Notes: generated from the letters alone by a model not told the origin. Shown: positions 51,216 to 64,000, numbered from the stretch's first letter. The stretch is DNA of 64,000 nt from Ciona savignyi (GCA_000149265.1 CH002357.1:465526-529525), one strand, 5' to 3'. Numbers and translations are program-made.

Positions 51216-52954
51216 CAGGATGATAACCAACTTTCTCAATCGCTTGCTCAAAAAAAACAATCAGTTCCCTAGGCACATTAAGTATATATGCGCAAAATCC
51301 TATTAGACAACCGTCGTAAATGTTGTTAACGTGTGCATGAACACTGCAAAGTTCAATGTGTGATTTCACCCTTGGCAACTCCAACTAATGTAACTCTGCA
51401 AATCCATCTGAAATATTCCGGAAGTGTGCACTAATTATGCTGCTTTCTATAACGCTGTGAAAACGTGTCCTGTCAAGCCAAGGTGATGCGGTTGCCCCAT
51501 GATAGCGACACAATCGTCTTACATACACTGCAGCAACGCTACATAGTACCTGCTCATTTGCTTTGAGCCCTGTCTCTCTCGAGGTGATCGGTGTCATTGT
51601 TACATTTTAGTAATTTTCGCCCTTACTACTTGTACATAAAACGCAATATTAATCGCTGTTTATTGCTGAGTTAAATTGATGACTGTTTTTAAACTAGTTT
51701 GATGTTGGAAATATGACATCTCTCAAACCAGCAAATACAAGTGGTTGTTTAATTGAAACCGAATCATTTGTTTTCGTCTTTGATTTATTCTTGCTGGTCT
51801 ACCAACTAACTACACATTCACTATCACAAACTAGACATGGGTCAAAGAGAAAAAGAGTAATTGGCCTTGCAACTAACTGTTACTGAAACCGACTGAGAAT
51901 GACAGCACATTTTTAGATCCTGACTGACACCATTTAGCACTGACAAACAACCGGTTGATTACTGTTTTAACTAAACAGTTTGGTTAAAAAAAGAAGTGGA
52001 TTAACACTAAAATATAACAATTGGGTCCAGCAATATAAAATTTGTCAACTAAACACAGATAGATATACGTTGTTTTGGCTAAAACAATGTATATCTGATC
52101 AGCAGTATTAGACCTGTGGAAAAATATTATGTAAAAATTTGACCATCCCATGTTGAAATGGTGTATACAGCAAGCGACCACAGTGCAACCCAAAATGCTA
52201 ACCCTGGTCAAATTATCTACCATACTACATTAAAAACTGGCCAACTTTGAGTGTTTTTAAGAATGCATTTTACAAAGGTAGAAAACTAATTTATTATATA
52301 AAACTGCTACATAAATTTGGCAAGCAAGAAACAGTAAACACAGTTAGGAACAAAAATCATGACTTCAATAATAGCAATAAGGCTTCTTAGGATAAAAGTG
52401 TAAAATTTGAGAAAGTGCATGTGGGACCCAATAAAAAATTCACAAAAATACATTCTCAGAGGTAACAAACGTCAAGGATGTTCGCAAATTGGAATTTCTG
52501 TAATGTGCCCGTCAATATTTTCGTTCAGAACTCCGACTGCGGTAGTTTGACCTGGGGGATGGGGAAAGAGCAGTTCGTTCCAAGTTAAAAACCATTTCCC
52601 TCGATTCTGACAGAAGTCGCTGTAATTTGCTGGTTGGGGAAGTAGATGTGCTCTGAAAAAAGAAGGTTTTGTATTTACATAGTAAAGCGGGAGCACAAAC
52701 AATATAACCGCTGTTGGCTTATGATTACTCTTGACAGATTGTCTTTGTTAATGAATACCAAATAACTATGTCATTATAGAAATATTTGCTTTGTCCAAGG
52801 GGTAATAGAATCCCGTACTGACTGCATTTACTTAGCATATTTGCACAATACCCTTTGTTAAAGAAAATTTGACTGATTCATGCTCTAGACATTGGTAGAT
52901 AAATCACTTGTATTTCTACTGATACTGGCAGTCAGAGGTACAATTTGACTAAAA
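51216..52954. other. TAO kinase 3' UTR and intergenic region
   Basis: No coding exon is visible. The first AATAAA after the TAO kinase stop is at 52430-52435, which would give a 3' UTR of about 1.2 kb. The TRPA1 promoter probably lies in the remaining 500 bases. Confidence 0.45.
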
Positions 52955-55900
52955 ATGACAGCCTTTTTAAAAGCAGAACACATAGCCTTGACAATGGACC
53001 CAAAGCAGTTGAAAGGAAAACATCATTGGGAAAGAAAGAAGACAAAAGAAGCACAGATACAACACATATCTCTCCATCAGGTTTGTTATGAAACTTTTGG
53101 CTACAACTAAAAGAATAATATTTTTATTTTATTTAAAAATATATTTTTAAAGTAAGCTGTTTACATTTTGATAAAATATATAACTTCTAGTCTTTAAAAT
53201 TAGTTTAACCATGTATTTATTTGAACAATTTTAAAGTTTAAATCTTAATACTGGCTATTGTGCACCTGAGTAAGATAACTAACTGCCCTTGCCTGATGTA
53301 ATATATATAATTTGTTATTGTATATGTGTAAGTGGATATATCCACATCTAAGGAATGGCTGTTGGCCTGCTACACACAGTATTCTGATTTGTCTGTGTCA
53401 TAGGGACTGTTATGTTTCCAGTCAAGGAAAAAAAGTAAATTTGCTTGCAGGCAGTAAAATCATCTGACTTGGCGCTGCTAGAATTGGAACTTAAAACTCT
53501 GCAGCAACCAAGTAAACTGAAACAAAAAACAGTTTTCAAGAGAAAAATATTGTCGTTGCAAATCAACCGAAAAGATGTACATGGAAAAACTGCTCTGCAT
53601 TTGGCTGCGGAAAAAGGAGATCCACAAATGTGTCAAATGCTTTATGACTACTCGATGGTTTTGGGGGATGCAGGTCAGTTGTTGTATGCTGTGTAAGTGA
53701 CGGAGCATACTAGTTTCCTGGTTTAGCTGCATGGATTTTTTATTGAATCCTTAAACAAACCATTGAATCCCACAGTTGTACACCTTTTGCATTACCACGA
53801 TTTATCAAATTAAAATCTTATTTTGTCATATTTATATGTTGCAGTGCCACATATCAATGTATTTATCAAAGATAATAAGGGTGCCACAGCTATTCATTAC
53901 GCTGCTCGAGGAAATTTCAAAAATGATGAATCCAAGATTGAAATGGTAAGGTTGGGTAATATGAACTCTGCCGGTTGAAGAAAACCTGATCTATTGTGTT
54001 ACTAGGTCGAAAATAAGAAGTACGAACCACTGAAAGATGCATGCACAAGCGAAGATACAACTCTGCGCAAATTATTGTCCTGGGGACAATGCCAAGACTT
54101 AACAGAGGTTTAAACCGATAGCAGTTGCAGGCTGTCTGGGATATATCCTGGGCTATATGCATTGTTTTTATGGTTTCTATGTTTATGAAAACTTATATCT
54201 ATCCTCATCTGTGAGTTGGTGGTCTTATTTTGATTAAATTGGTGTAACATCTGTCATTTGGTTGCTATTTAGCTGAAAAGTTTCACACCAGATTGCTGAG
54301 AGAAAATTAGCCTCATTTTTAGCTTGGTTTTGTTGATAAGTGCCCGTTTTGATTACCTTTTTATTATAGAGAAACCAAAAAATGATTAATTATAATTAAC
54401 TATTTCATTGTAATTAACTATGACTTGTAATTAACTATTTCAGGTATTAGACAATCACGGCATGACCCCCCTGCACTGGGCGGCAAAACATGACAATATT
54501 TGTGCTGCAGTTCAACTTGTTAACCATTTTCTTCAGCAAAATTACTCTGCTACTAAGTTCTGTGGCAAAAAGGTAATTTCTGGTTATCAATCATTCGTTC
54601 GACAAAATGATGATACAAATTTAGGGAGGCTTGACGAACGCATCTAAACTTATGGATCTCAAAGATAATTATGGACGCACAGCACTGCTGATTTGCGCAG
54701 CACACAATAGAATAAACATTGCGAAATTTCTCTTGGACGCTGGGGTTGATATGTCCATTAAAGATGGCTATGGATGGACAGCTCTACATTATGCTGCATC
54801 TGAAGGTTGTATGAAGTCATTTTTATTTGTTTCAAACTTATATTTAACAACTATCACCAAATTATTCGTATAACTATCACCAAATGATTCGTATAATTAT
54901 CACCAAAATTATTCGTATAACTATCACCAAATTATTCGTATAACTATCACCAAATTATTTGTATAACTATCACCAAATTAGTCGTATAACTATCACCAAA
55001 TTATTCGTATAACTATCACCAAATTATTCGTATAACTATCACCAAATTAGTCGTATAACTATCACCAAATTAGTCGTATAACTATCACCAAATTATTCGG
55101 CTGCTGCTATTTAGCAAAAGTTGGCAACTTTTCCATACTATAGGTAACAGCTGTGTGTGTCGTTTAATCTTGAGACATGCGATTGACTCACAACTGCTCG
55201 ATGATGTATTAAATATGGTTGATGGCATGCACAACACTCCTCTGCACATTGCTTGTGAGAAGGGGAATGGGGAAGCAGCGGAGGTGCTACTGGAGCATGG
55301 TCAGTGATAACTAATTCCATTTTACAACCCAGGTTTAAATTAAACAATTTATAAATGCAGAGAGTAATATGGCGATGTCAAAGGAAAACATTAAAGGAAA
55401 CACAGTTATTATACTTGCGGCTGCTGTTGGAAGTTTGGACATTATTAAAATGCTCTGCAAACGGAATATCAACATAAATCATAAAAATAAAGAAGGCAGA
55501 ACAGCCCTGCATACTGCTGCCAAGTATAATCATATAGACGCGGTGAAATTTTTGATATCGAAGTAAGTGAGATAAAACAATTACTGTCACATTGTTTGTC
55601 ATTATGCCTATTGATCAATCTTCTTAAGTGACTATGTGAATGATCATAACTACCAACAGAGGAGCGAATCCAAAAGCAGAGGACATGAGTATGATCACTC
55701 CAATAGTACTTGCGGCACACCATGGCAATATTAAAGTGTTACATTATTTGTTGGAAAACGACGGCTACTCAAAATTCGAAGATCACATGCAAAAATCATG
55801 CTTGCATTGGGCTGTTGAGGCAAATCATCTGGAGGTGGTGAAGGTAAGTTTATAGGGATTTTGGATTACAGTTTCTGAACTATCAGTGAAATGACAGTTA

Positions 55901-58900
55901 AAGTTTATTTTAAACAAACATACAACCGTATGATAAATTTTCCATTACGAAATTTCCACATAATTTAGGTTCTAGTTTCGCACGAACTCAGTTTGCCATC
56001 GATTGGTATGAAAGATCCGCATGGAAATACAGCATTGCATATCGCTTCGTCCAAGGGATTTCAGCATGTTGTACGCTTACTCTTACAAAAGAATGAAAAG
56101 TGGAAAAAATGTGACAAAGGAAAACTACCAATACACTTGGCTGCCCAAAACGGCCATATAAAGGTAAGCATATTACCAGGTTAAGGATGCAACAACTTGA
56201 ACATAATTCAGAGTCATGTCAGTATTTTTTTATGTCATTTTTAACTTTAAACATTTTCTTAATTATGTAAGTAATTTAAGTGTGTGCCGTGTGAATATCG
56301 TATTTTTAAGCAAAAAACATACTGACTGACTTTTACTCTTCCATAGGTTATAGAAATTATATTGGAGCAAGACCCCGGTCAAATATGTTCACGGGATAAA
56401 GAAGGCAACACACCATTAATCAGTGCAGCCCAAAAAGGAAAAGAGGATGCTATAGCCTGTCTCGTTCAACAACGAGCTAACCTTGACCACCAGTTAGTAC
56501 TTTGAAACTACTGTTTAGCAGATAATGTGATTTTGTTTATCTTAGTAATAGTAAGCAATGGAGTGCTCTGAGCTACTGTGCCGCGAAGGATTTCACAAAA
56601 ACTGCGATGCATCTTTTACAAGCGGGCGCAAGCACAGCAGTGGAGGACCGAAATGGGGTATTTACATAAAGCAAACCTGTGGTATCCACAATAACTTTAT
56701 ATTTAAATACAGGCAACACCACTTCACTTAGCTTGTATACAAGGCAGTGCAAACATGGTAAAGCTGCTTTTAAAAAATGATGCAAATGTCACAGCAAGAG
56801 ATGCCAAAGGAAACAACCCGCTTGATCTGGCTATAAAATACAGACATAAGGTAATGTGAAACACTACTTAAACTAAACAGAAAAAATTTAAGAATGTAAC
56901 GTTTTAGGCATGCGCGAAAGCCATTATCAACAGCAGAAAATGGAAAGCGGCATTGCGCAATTCACGGACCATTAACGAAAACATTGGTTTAATATCAACA
57001 CCACTCCGGGAGATGATAAGAACTATGCCCAGCGTGGCAAATTTGGTGTTCAGCAAGTGCACCGTCGTTTCAACCGATGTAGACCCAGATGATGAGGATT
57101 TTTGGGTGAGCAGAAGGCTCTAATGATGTTTCTTGATGAAGTACTATGATCATAAGAGTTACTCACAATTGGATGACAATTCACATCAATCAGAGCTATG
57201 TTATTTTAAATTGATGCTTCATTCTTCCATTTTTGCATTTTTATATTTCCCATTAATCACAAACACACTCTGAACTTTTTTCTAGGTTGAGTTTAACTTT
57301 GAGTTCTTGGACGACATGTACACCAGTGCTTCGTGGAAACAGCTGCATGATGCGGCTGGAGAGATGGGCTTGATGATCGATTCTCCGCATTGTTTTAACG
57401 AGGATCGGACGATTGAACAAAGCAGCAAAAGTTATTCTGAAAGTAACAGAGTATTGCGAGACAACCACCCGCTTGCACTCATTGTATGTATGGTTAAATA
57501 AAATAATCAACTTGTAACTTATTTATGTTTTGAACAGGCCACACACAACAGTTCAAAGTTAATGCATCATCCTCTGGTATTAGATATGCTAAGTTATAAA
57601 TGGACACGATATGGCAGGAATATATATTACATCTTTCTTTTGCTTTACCTTGCTTTTCTGGGATCTCTTTCTGCATATTTGGTATCCATTCCTCCACCTT
57701 TTGCAGTGGTGGTAAGATGAAAGCAATTCATAATAAGTTTAGTTATATAAGTTTACATTCATTCTCTTATAGATCAAAGGAAATGGCTCTAACGTTTGTT
57801 TTGAACTGAAAGAAGGTGCAAATTCTTACTGGAAAAGAGAAGATTGCACCTGTTGTCAATACGGATCAAGGGGGAATGTGTTTAACACAGCACTTACGTC
57901 TATTGTGCTCGTACTGTCCAGCGCCAATCTTGTAAAAGAGGTAACTATGGAGTTAAATTTAATTTTACTTTTTTTTATAGCTAAACTATATTCTCTAAAT
58001 GGCAGGTTTTTCAAGCTTGGAAAGCAAAATTGGCATACTTCAAATCATTTGATAATTATATTGAAGTGACTTCTTATTCTTTGGCGATCGTTGCTGTGGT
58101 GGACTGGTCGGAACAAACCAAGCTGACAGGGATCAAGGAGGTTAAATTTCTCGAAGAGGATATTTTGTTACAACAGCTTAATCTTAACTATGTTGCAGGA
58201 CTGGCAATGGCAGCTTGCAGCCGCATGCATATTGGTTTCCTGGATTTCATTGGCTTTGTTTTTGCGCAAGCTTCCTACACTCGGGATATATGTGATCATG
58301 GTTATGGACATTGTAAAAACTTTTACGCAGTTCTTTACCACCTTCCTCTTGTTTATCGTCGCATTTGCCTTTTTCTTCTTCATGATGCTTCAAAATCAAG
58401 TAGGTTTCAATTTAACTTGTTTTAAAGTTGGTTACCGATGTTTATAATAACCTTAAGGCCGAATTCCATACTTGGTGGGAATCCCTGCTCAAAACATCAG
58501 TGATGATGATAGGAGAGATGGATTACAGCACAATTTTTTATTCAGACCCTGATGTATGCATACCAGGAAACTCAACAAATCCATGTGTAAGAAAATATTT
58601 TAGTATTTCAGTTGAAATTTTTTAAAAAGTTTTTTAGTATTCCAGTTCGTCTGTGTTTTATCCTGAGCTCACTTTCACGATGTTCGCATTTTTCGTGGTC
58701 CTGATGCCGATTATAGTGATGAACCTCTTGGTTGGTTTGGCAGTTGATGATATTAAAAGCGTCCAAAATCAGGCCAATGATACTAAAATGGGAATGCAGG
58801 TTTGTGTTGGAATTTCGGGTAATAAGACACATGCAGTTCGCATTGCGTTAGTGATGGTTTTTTTAAATTTGTGACCAGGTTACATAGAAGTACTCTTCAC

Positions 58901-59630
58901 TAATGGCTTATTAATATTCTGGGTTTCTTGGTTGTAGTGTCAATCCAGTGAAAACAAATGGGATTCAGGATTGAGATAATATAAAATACTGAACAAAATG
59001 CAATAATTTTAGAAATTAGACAGCGGTCATTTTAAGATGCTCATACACCTTTTCAATATTTCACCCTAAGATATAAACACAAATTTTCTTTTCTTTATCT
59101 GGGGACAGTTATCTGCAGTTGCATTTTTTACCCGCAAATATAGATAAAATCTAAATTTAACAGATCCAACTTGCTCTTGAAGTAGAGTTTATGTTACCGC
59201 AAGCATTGCAAAAATACTTTGGGCTGGGTGTGCATAAGATTTATCCCAACAAGATCATCAGGAAATCAAGTGTGATGGGATTCTTGGATGACAAAGTGAC
59301 AACTGCACTATTCATCAACACATGGCTTGCCGCTAAATATGTAAAAACTTGACTTGTGTTTTTTCACTACGTAGTTATTCACCCTGGTTGACTTTAAAAT
59401 AAAACCAGCTTTAATCTACTTAAAATCTACGATTTTAAGAAACATGCTTTGGGCAGAAAAGGGTTAAATAATCCATACTATCACAGGATGAAGAAGAGAG
59501 TCGGATAGAACAAAAATCAAAATCAGCAAAACAGAGTCAATCCATTAAGACTAAAATCAAGCACTTGCTTAAACAATGCGAAGAACTGAACGAAAATGTG
59601 AAGAACTTGGCGAAGGAAAGTTATCTGTAA
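52955..59630 (+). CDS. TRPA1: TRPA1 cation channel
   Basis: Twenty-three exons join in frame to 1226 aa: 52955-53080, 53451-53673, 53845-53945, 54006-54107, 54444-54572, 54625-54805, 55144-55299, 55361-55562, 55660-55843, 55969-56163, 56347-56492, 56546-56657, 56713-56850, 56908-57105, 57286-57483, 57538-57711, 57773-57940, 58006-58140, 58199-58399, 58458-58586, 58638-58799, 59164-59340 and 59487-59630. A second in-frame ATG at 52994 would shorten it by 13 aa. The first two-thirds is a long ankyrin array (HGKTALHLAAEKGD, MTPLHWAAKHDN, HGNTALHIASSKG, ATPLHLACIQG). Six membrane segments follow, with a pore loop SVMMIGEMDY and S6 MPIIVMNLLVGLAVDDI, the TRPA1 signature. The C-terminus is a charged coiled coil. 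It should be a plasma-membrane calcium-permeable sensory channel. Human TRPA1 is 1119 aa. Two tail exons were joined by phase only. Confidence 0.95.
54847..55099 (+). repeat. 23-base minisatellite, about 11 copies
   Basis: The unit TAACTATCACCAAATTATTC plus GTA is repeated with few changes (TTAG or TGAT for TTAT). It fills most of the TRPA1 intron between exons 54625-54805 and 55144-55299, inside the ankyrin-coding part. Confidence 0.95.
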
Positions 59631-59827
59631 AAGTACCAGTAAGTGCAAACTACATATTGGATATAAAACAGAAAACTAAAATATACGGCATCCTTTGTAA
59701 AGAAATGGATGTTAAGTATAACATGGTACAGAAATATGATATTTCTTTATATTCAACTAAGTGAATTAATTTTGTGCATCCCCGTTAAAAGTAAATTATT
59801 CGTGAATCGACAGTGCTTAAAACTTAC

Positions 59828-62800
59828 CGTCCCCCGTTCAATGTTTACTCTAGGACTTTTGTGTTGATGCGAAAACATGGACAGCGGGTCCATCTCGGCC
59901 GACCTTTGAGCTTCATCCAGCAAGTCATTGGTGGTTTGGCTTGAACATTCGCAACCATCTGTATCCAGTGCTCGATGGCTGTAAATAAACCAATAACTGC
60001 TATTGTCAGAAGTAGCAGATTGACAATATGTTATCTATATCACAATTAGATATGTAATTTTTCTGAAAAGATTACATTACATAATGTATCATAGTATCGG
60101 AACTGTGATGGTAAACAATTAAGTATAGTGGAAATGTAAAACTCTCTTTAGTATTGTATACTGTATATATTTGCCTACCTGTGCTTCTCAGTTGAATGAA
60201 CTTCTGCATGACAAGGAAGTTTTAAACTTCCATTTTCTTTTTGTAACTGACCGCTGGGAAAGGGTGCTTGATTTTTAGGTGTGTAGTGACTGCTTTTTAA
60301 GTCTGACTTTAGAGAAACAAAGGATTCTTGGTTTGTCTGGTCATCCGATGAACAGGAACTTAGTCTCATTTCTGTGATTTCTATCATACTCTCTGAATTC
60401 TGATTCACTAACTTGCCTTTTGGGGAATCTGCACTGCACTGGTCTGTGGTTCTATGCTCAGCTTTCCAAAACTGCTCACTGTCTTTATCATACTCATCTT
60501 GAAGTATTTTTGCCAATCGCTTAGAGCAACTGAGCCTACCTAGGGGCTTGGTCTCAGCCTTGCTGTTCAACTTAATTAAGGATGTTCCTTGTGTAGAGTT
60601 GCTGGAACTGGCAATAACAGTTTTGGGGATTCCCTTAAAACTCGTCTCAATATCCTCTTTTAAATCTTTTATTTCTTCTATAATTTTCTCCATGCAGTTC
60701 ACAGCCTCGGAATTTCTATATTTTGTAACATTAACTGGTGATTTTTCTTTCATCGAAGGCTTTACTTTAACTGTCTTTCGACTTTCTCCAGGACTACAAA
60801 AAAACATGTAAATTGTAGAAAACACAACACACAAGGAACAACCTACCTTAAATCATTCAGACGATCTTCTTGCTTTGACAACATTTCCTGGGAAGTTTCT
60901 AAATTCGACTGCAACACTAAAAGCTCCTGCTGCTGCCTTTCGTACAACTGGAAAATAAAAGTGTTAAAAGAATATAACAATAGAAATAAATACACCAAAT
61001 ACCTCTCTAAGCGCAGCAAGTTCTAAATTTGTTCGCTCTTGTTTTGATTTCTGAATATGTATAAACTCTTCTTTTCTTCTTACTTGTTCCTCTGGATAAA
61101 TTTGTTTTTGAAAAGTTTGTCGACAAACTTTTATTTTTAAAACTCAACACAGTTGTTGTGGGTTCTCAAGATATAAGTATGACAGCACTGTTTTTAAAGA
61201 AATATGTAAATTACATGATTAAAAAAAATTAGATTTTAATACCTAATATGACGACAAATAAAACGCAGAAATCAAGAATGATATCCACTTACCACTAGCA
61301 TATAAATCCCTTTTTAAAGTTTGCAATTCTTCTCTCATCAGAGTTAATTCTTGGCGTGCAGATATTAGATCACCTGTTTTTGTCGCCATTTCAGCTGTTT
61401 AAATGGAAACAACTAATAATTGATTTCTTTAGGTGTCAACAGACACAGTTCTGACTATGTTATAAAACCAACCAATATAAACATATTTAAAATAGTCTAA
61501 AATAACATCCATGTTAATCGTGTGGATAAGATAAAGACATACTTTTGCCCAGAAAGGTTCTGGGTTTCACCTGCACTCTTGGCAAGTTTTGCACAGTAGT
61601 GTTTTTTCCTGGAAACCACTTTATGGGCGTTTACTCAAGAATTATTAATATCGTAATATAAAATTGAACACACTGCAAGCTTTGTGCGACCATGGGTATA
61701 AATTGATTGACTGGAAACATGGGATATTTTAAAATAACAAGTCTTATATTATATACACCTATAGTTTTGTCCAGTTCAGCACGGCATTGTTTGTATTTCG
61801 CCTTTTGTTGTTCCATATCCACATAAGCAGCAGCAGCGTTTTTTCTGCACTCATTAAGTTCAGCTTCTGCTTTTCGCAACTTCGATTTCACTTCCCGAAT
61901 CTCACTCTCTGCTTCAACTAAGTCGCCTTCCTGCAAGTTAAATTCATAAATGCTATTACCGGTGTATCAAATATGTATAAAAGCTAATAAAATAGAATAA
62001 TGTAAGTATAACCTCTGTTAACAGAAAATTATTGTCAAGATTGGTTAAAATGGTAAAATAAAATTTAAATTACCTTCAGCTGTAACTGGGTGACAAAATT
62101 TTGTTCATTTGCCTCCAGCCTTCCAATTTTTGACGATATTTCTGACAAAGAGGAGTTCAATGCATCATTCATTGTCTGAAATGAACATTGTAAATAATAT
62201 GCTTTTTAAAAGGAACTAAAAATGATTAAGCTAGCTTAAATTCCGACTAGTTTTGCTGGAGACAAAAATACATTTTAAAGTTAAGTGAAAACACTAATAA
62301 TTCAATAATATTATAATGACTACTTTATTAAGGATAACATATTCTGGTGAAAAATGTGTTTATACCTCCAGTTCACGTTTCTCAGTAAAGGAAGCATCAA
62401 TTTCATGCTGGGCTTCAACCAACTTTACTTTCGTCTCATCGATTAATAAATCTTTTTTCTTTTGGCGAGATTCTGATACTTTCAGCCGTTGGATAAGCAA
62501 TCGCAGTTGTTCATTACGTTTGCGAATTTCAACTAAAAAACAAAAGCATTTTAAATTAGCATAACAAGCACTGGATTTGCTTATTTGCATAGCAGTATTT
62601 ATAAATAGTTTTATACTTTTAGTATCTACAATAAGCTATTTTAAACCACAGAATTGAAGCAATATTTAATATGTGCCATGACCACAGAGTCTAGTTACAA
62701 CTGTCAGTTAGTACTCGCAGAAGAATAAAACTAAACTTAGAACAGAATTTTACCCTCAAGTCGGTCGTTTTTCTGTTCAAGATCTAATACTCGATTCCTG

Positions 62801-64000
62801 TCTCTCTCCCATGCAGATAGTTGGTGGTGGTGAGCAGCCACCATCTCATTCAGTTCTTTGTCTCTGTCTTTCAACTCTCCAATCAGCAGTTGCAACTCCT
62901 TGCGTTGTTTCACAATCGTTTCACTTTCCAAATCTTGCATTTGCTATACAACACAATTAGAGTTAAACATACAGCATGTTCATAGGATACACATCGGGAC
63001 ATTTATAAAAAAACAAACAATAATGTCACATTACAACATGTAGCTAATTATCAAAATAATGGCATATTGTGTTATGTGCAGTAGAGAGTTTACACAACAA
63101 GTTTTTGTTCAAGCTATTAAATTCCACCGAAAACTAAAAGCTGTGGTTATAGGATTGAATATTCATGTTTATCCCCGTAAATGGGAAAACCAAGGGGGTT
63201 AACACACGGGCAATCGTCAGATCACCTCGCGCCCATCGTCGGGTTACCAGAGCTATTGCAGTGTGTTGTATATGATAGACACGTTCCTTCATTTTGGTAG
63301 AACTCATTAATCCGCTGGGTTCAGGCAATGTCCGTAAAGTGCCTTGTCCAAGGACACAACCGATTAGCTAGCGACCAGTTTCGCACCTGCAACCTTTCGA
63401 TTGAAAGGCGACGCACTTAACCGCTAGACCAACGGGCGGGACTAATCATAATAATGGCATCATGTTAGGTGCAGTAGTACATTTCCGCAAATAATTACAA
63501 TATACTGCCATGGTATTTAGGTATTTAGACAGTGGTAATTATCAAAACAAATAATATTTAATCAATGAAATAGGGTTGTTTACCAATGGTTCTTCTGTTA
63601 CATCATGTTTAACATTACTGTTACTGGTATAGTTTCGATCAGCAAGAAAAGAGCCACCACTGCTTCCCTGTCACAGATATGACAAGTTTTAATGTCGTAG
63701 TTTTACACCAGGTACTGGTATAGATATTAAGTCATGTGTAAAGTTTAGAAACACCTTGCATATTAAATCAACTTAACACCCCAAATAATAGTGGTAATAC
63801 TACTTATTATGACTCACATGTCAAAAGAACATTCATATTGTTTCATGATAAAAAAAAACTTTAGCCCATGTAACATGCTTTTTGTAAGCTTGATAACACA
63901 AACATTAAGTCTATAAATAATGTAATAAAAACATATAAAATATAACTTAAATGCATAGTGTACCGGAGAATATTTTTGGTGAGCTATGAAATCTTGGATG
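59828..64000 (-). CDS. CCDC62: CCDC62 orthologue (coiled-coil protein), 5' end outside window
   Basis: Twelve minus-strand exons join in frame: 64000-63964 (cut by the window edge), 63667-63584, 62943-62754, 62532-62366, 62175-62074, 61930-61759, 61394-61293, 61091-61003, 60947-60847, 60793-60179 and 59978-59828, with a further end piece not fixed. The motif KQRKELQLLIGELKDRDKEL followed by a His/Gln-rich HHHQLSAWERDR matches vertebrate CCDC62, as do KSKQERTNLEL and the QQQELLVLQSNLETSQE region. Nearly the whole protein is predicted coiled coil, then a Ser/Lys-rich tail encoded by the 615-base exon. Vertebrate CCDC62 is testis-enriched and linked to acrosome formation and oestrogen-receptor coactivation; the role here is unknown. 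The last exon either splices at GTAAGT (59827) to an unseen exon or reads on to a stop near 59758. Confidence 0.88.
59985..59990 (+). terminator. Candidate TRPA1 poly(A) signal
   Basis: This is the first AATAAA after the TRPA1 stop at 59630. Using it would make the TRPA1 3' UTR overlap the 59978-59828 exon of CCDC62 on the other strand. An unseen variant signal nearer the stop is also possible. Confidence 0.3.
63156..63443 (-). repeat. tRNA-derived SINE, copy 2
   Basis: On the minus strand this runs from a head with a perfect A box TGGTCTAGCGG, through the GAAAGG arm and GGTGCGAAACTGG, to an end with ACGGGGATAAACATGAATAT. It matches the plus-strand copy at 25762-26041 over its full length. 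It lies in a CCDC62 intron, antisense to the window and in the sense orientation of that gene. Confidence 0.88.

Noticed and set aside
52472-52702. Minus-strand frame of 76 codons after the TAO kinase gene
   Set aside because: Some protein-like composition, but no acceptor/donor pair joins it to other exons and no family is recognisable.

Overview
This is a eukaryotic, animal nuclear window that reads most like a tunicate, probably a Ciona-type ascidian. It is AT-rich, introns are mostly 60 to 1000 bases with clean GT-AG borders, and about eight genes sit in 64 kb. All clear protein families are metazoan: an SLC10 bile-acid-type carrier, an EF-hand rhomboid, a BTB-Kelch protein, a calpain, a TAO kinase, a TRPA1 channel and CCDC62. 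The organism call is inference. The gene calls rest on exon chains whose reading phases I joined by hand. Exon ends are given, and in six of the seven main genes every join keeps frame; in the TAO kinase, joins across an assembly gap cannot be checked.

Layout. Bases 1-5400 show no gene I can support. At 5434-7794 (minus) there are exon-like pieces of a multi-pass membrane protein, perhaps a receptor. At 10631-13733 (plus) is a complete SLC10-family carrier of 354 aa. About 530 bases further on, in the same direction, is a complete rhomboid protease with an EF-hand (14264-16932, 362 aa). A BTB-BACK-Kelch protein (17209-22544, minus, 748 aa) converges on it. A calpain without a penta-EF domain (24165-28534, plus, 544 aa) starts head-to-head with the Kelch gene. 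From 28.5 to 36.3 kb the sequence is non-coding, with repeats and an assembly gap.

The TAO kinase gene fills 36333-51215 (plus). It has two alternative C-termini: a long exon ending in hydrophobic segments (to 47417) and a coiled-coil/Ser-rich tail (to 51215). TRPA1 (52955-59630, plus, about 1226 aa) follows. CCDC62 (59828 to the right edge, minus, 5' end outside the window) converges on TRPA1.

The genes do not form one pathway. The most interesting organisational points are the conserved readthrough isoform of the TAO kinase, an operon-like junction between SLC10 and rhomboid, and tail-to-tail pairs (rhomboid/Kelch, TRPA1/CCDC62). The window also holds a tRNA-derived SINE family, two intronic minisatellites with 11 copies each, and a dispersed AT-rich repeat. 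Two assembly gaps are present (29428-29527 and 43306-43617); the second hides part of the TAO kinase coding sequence.
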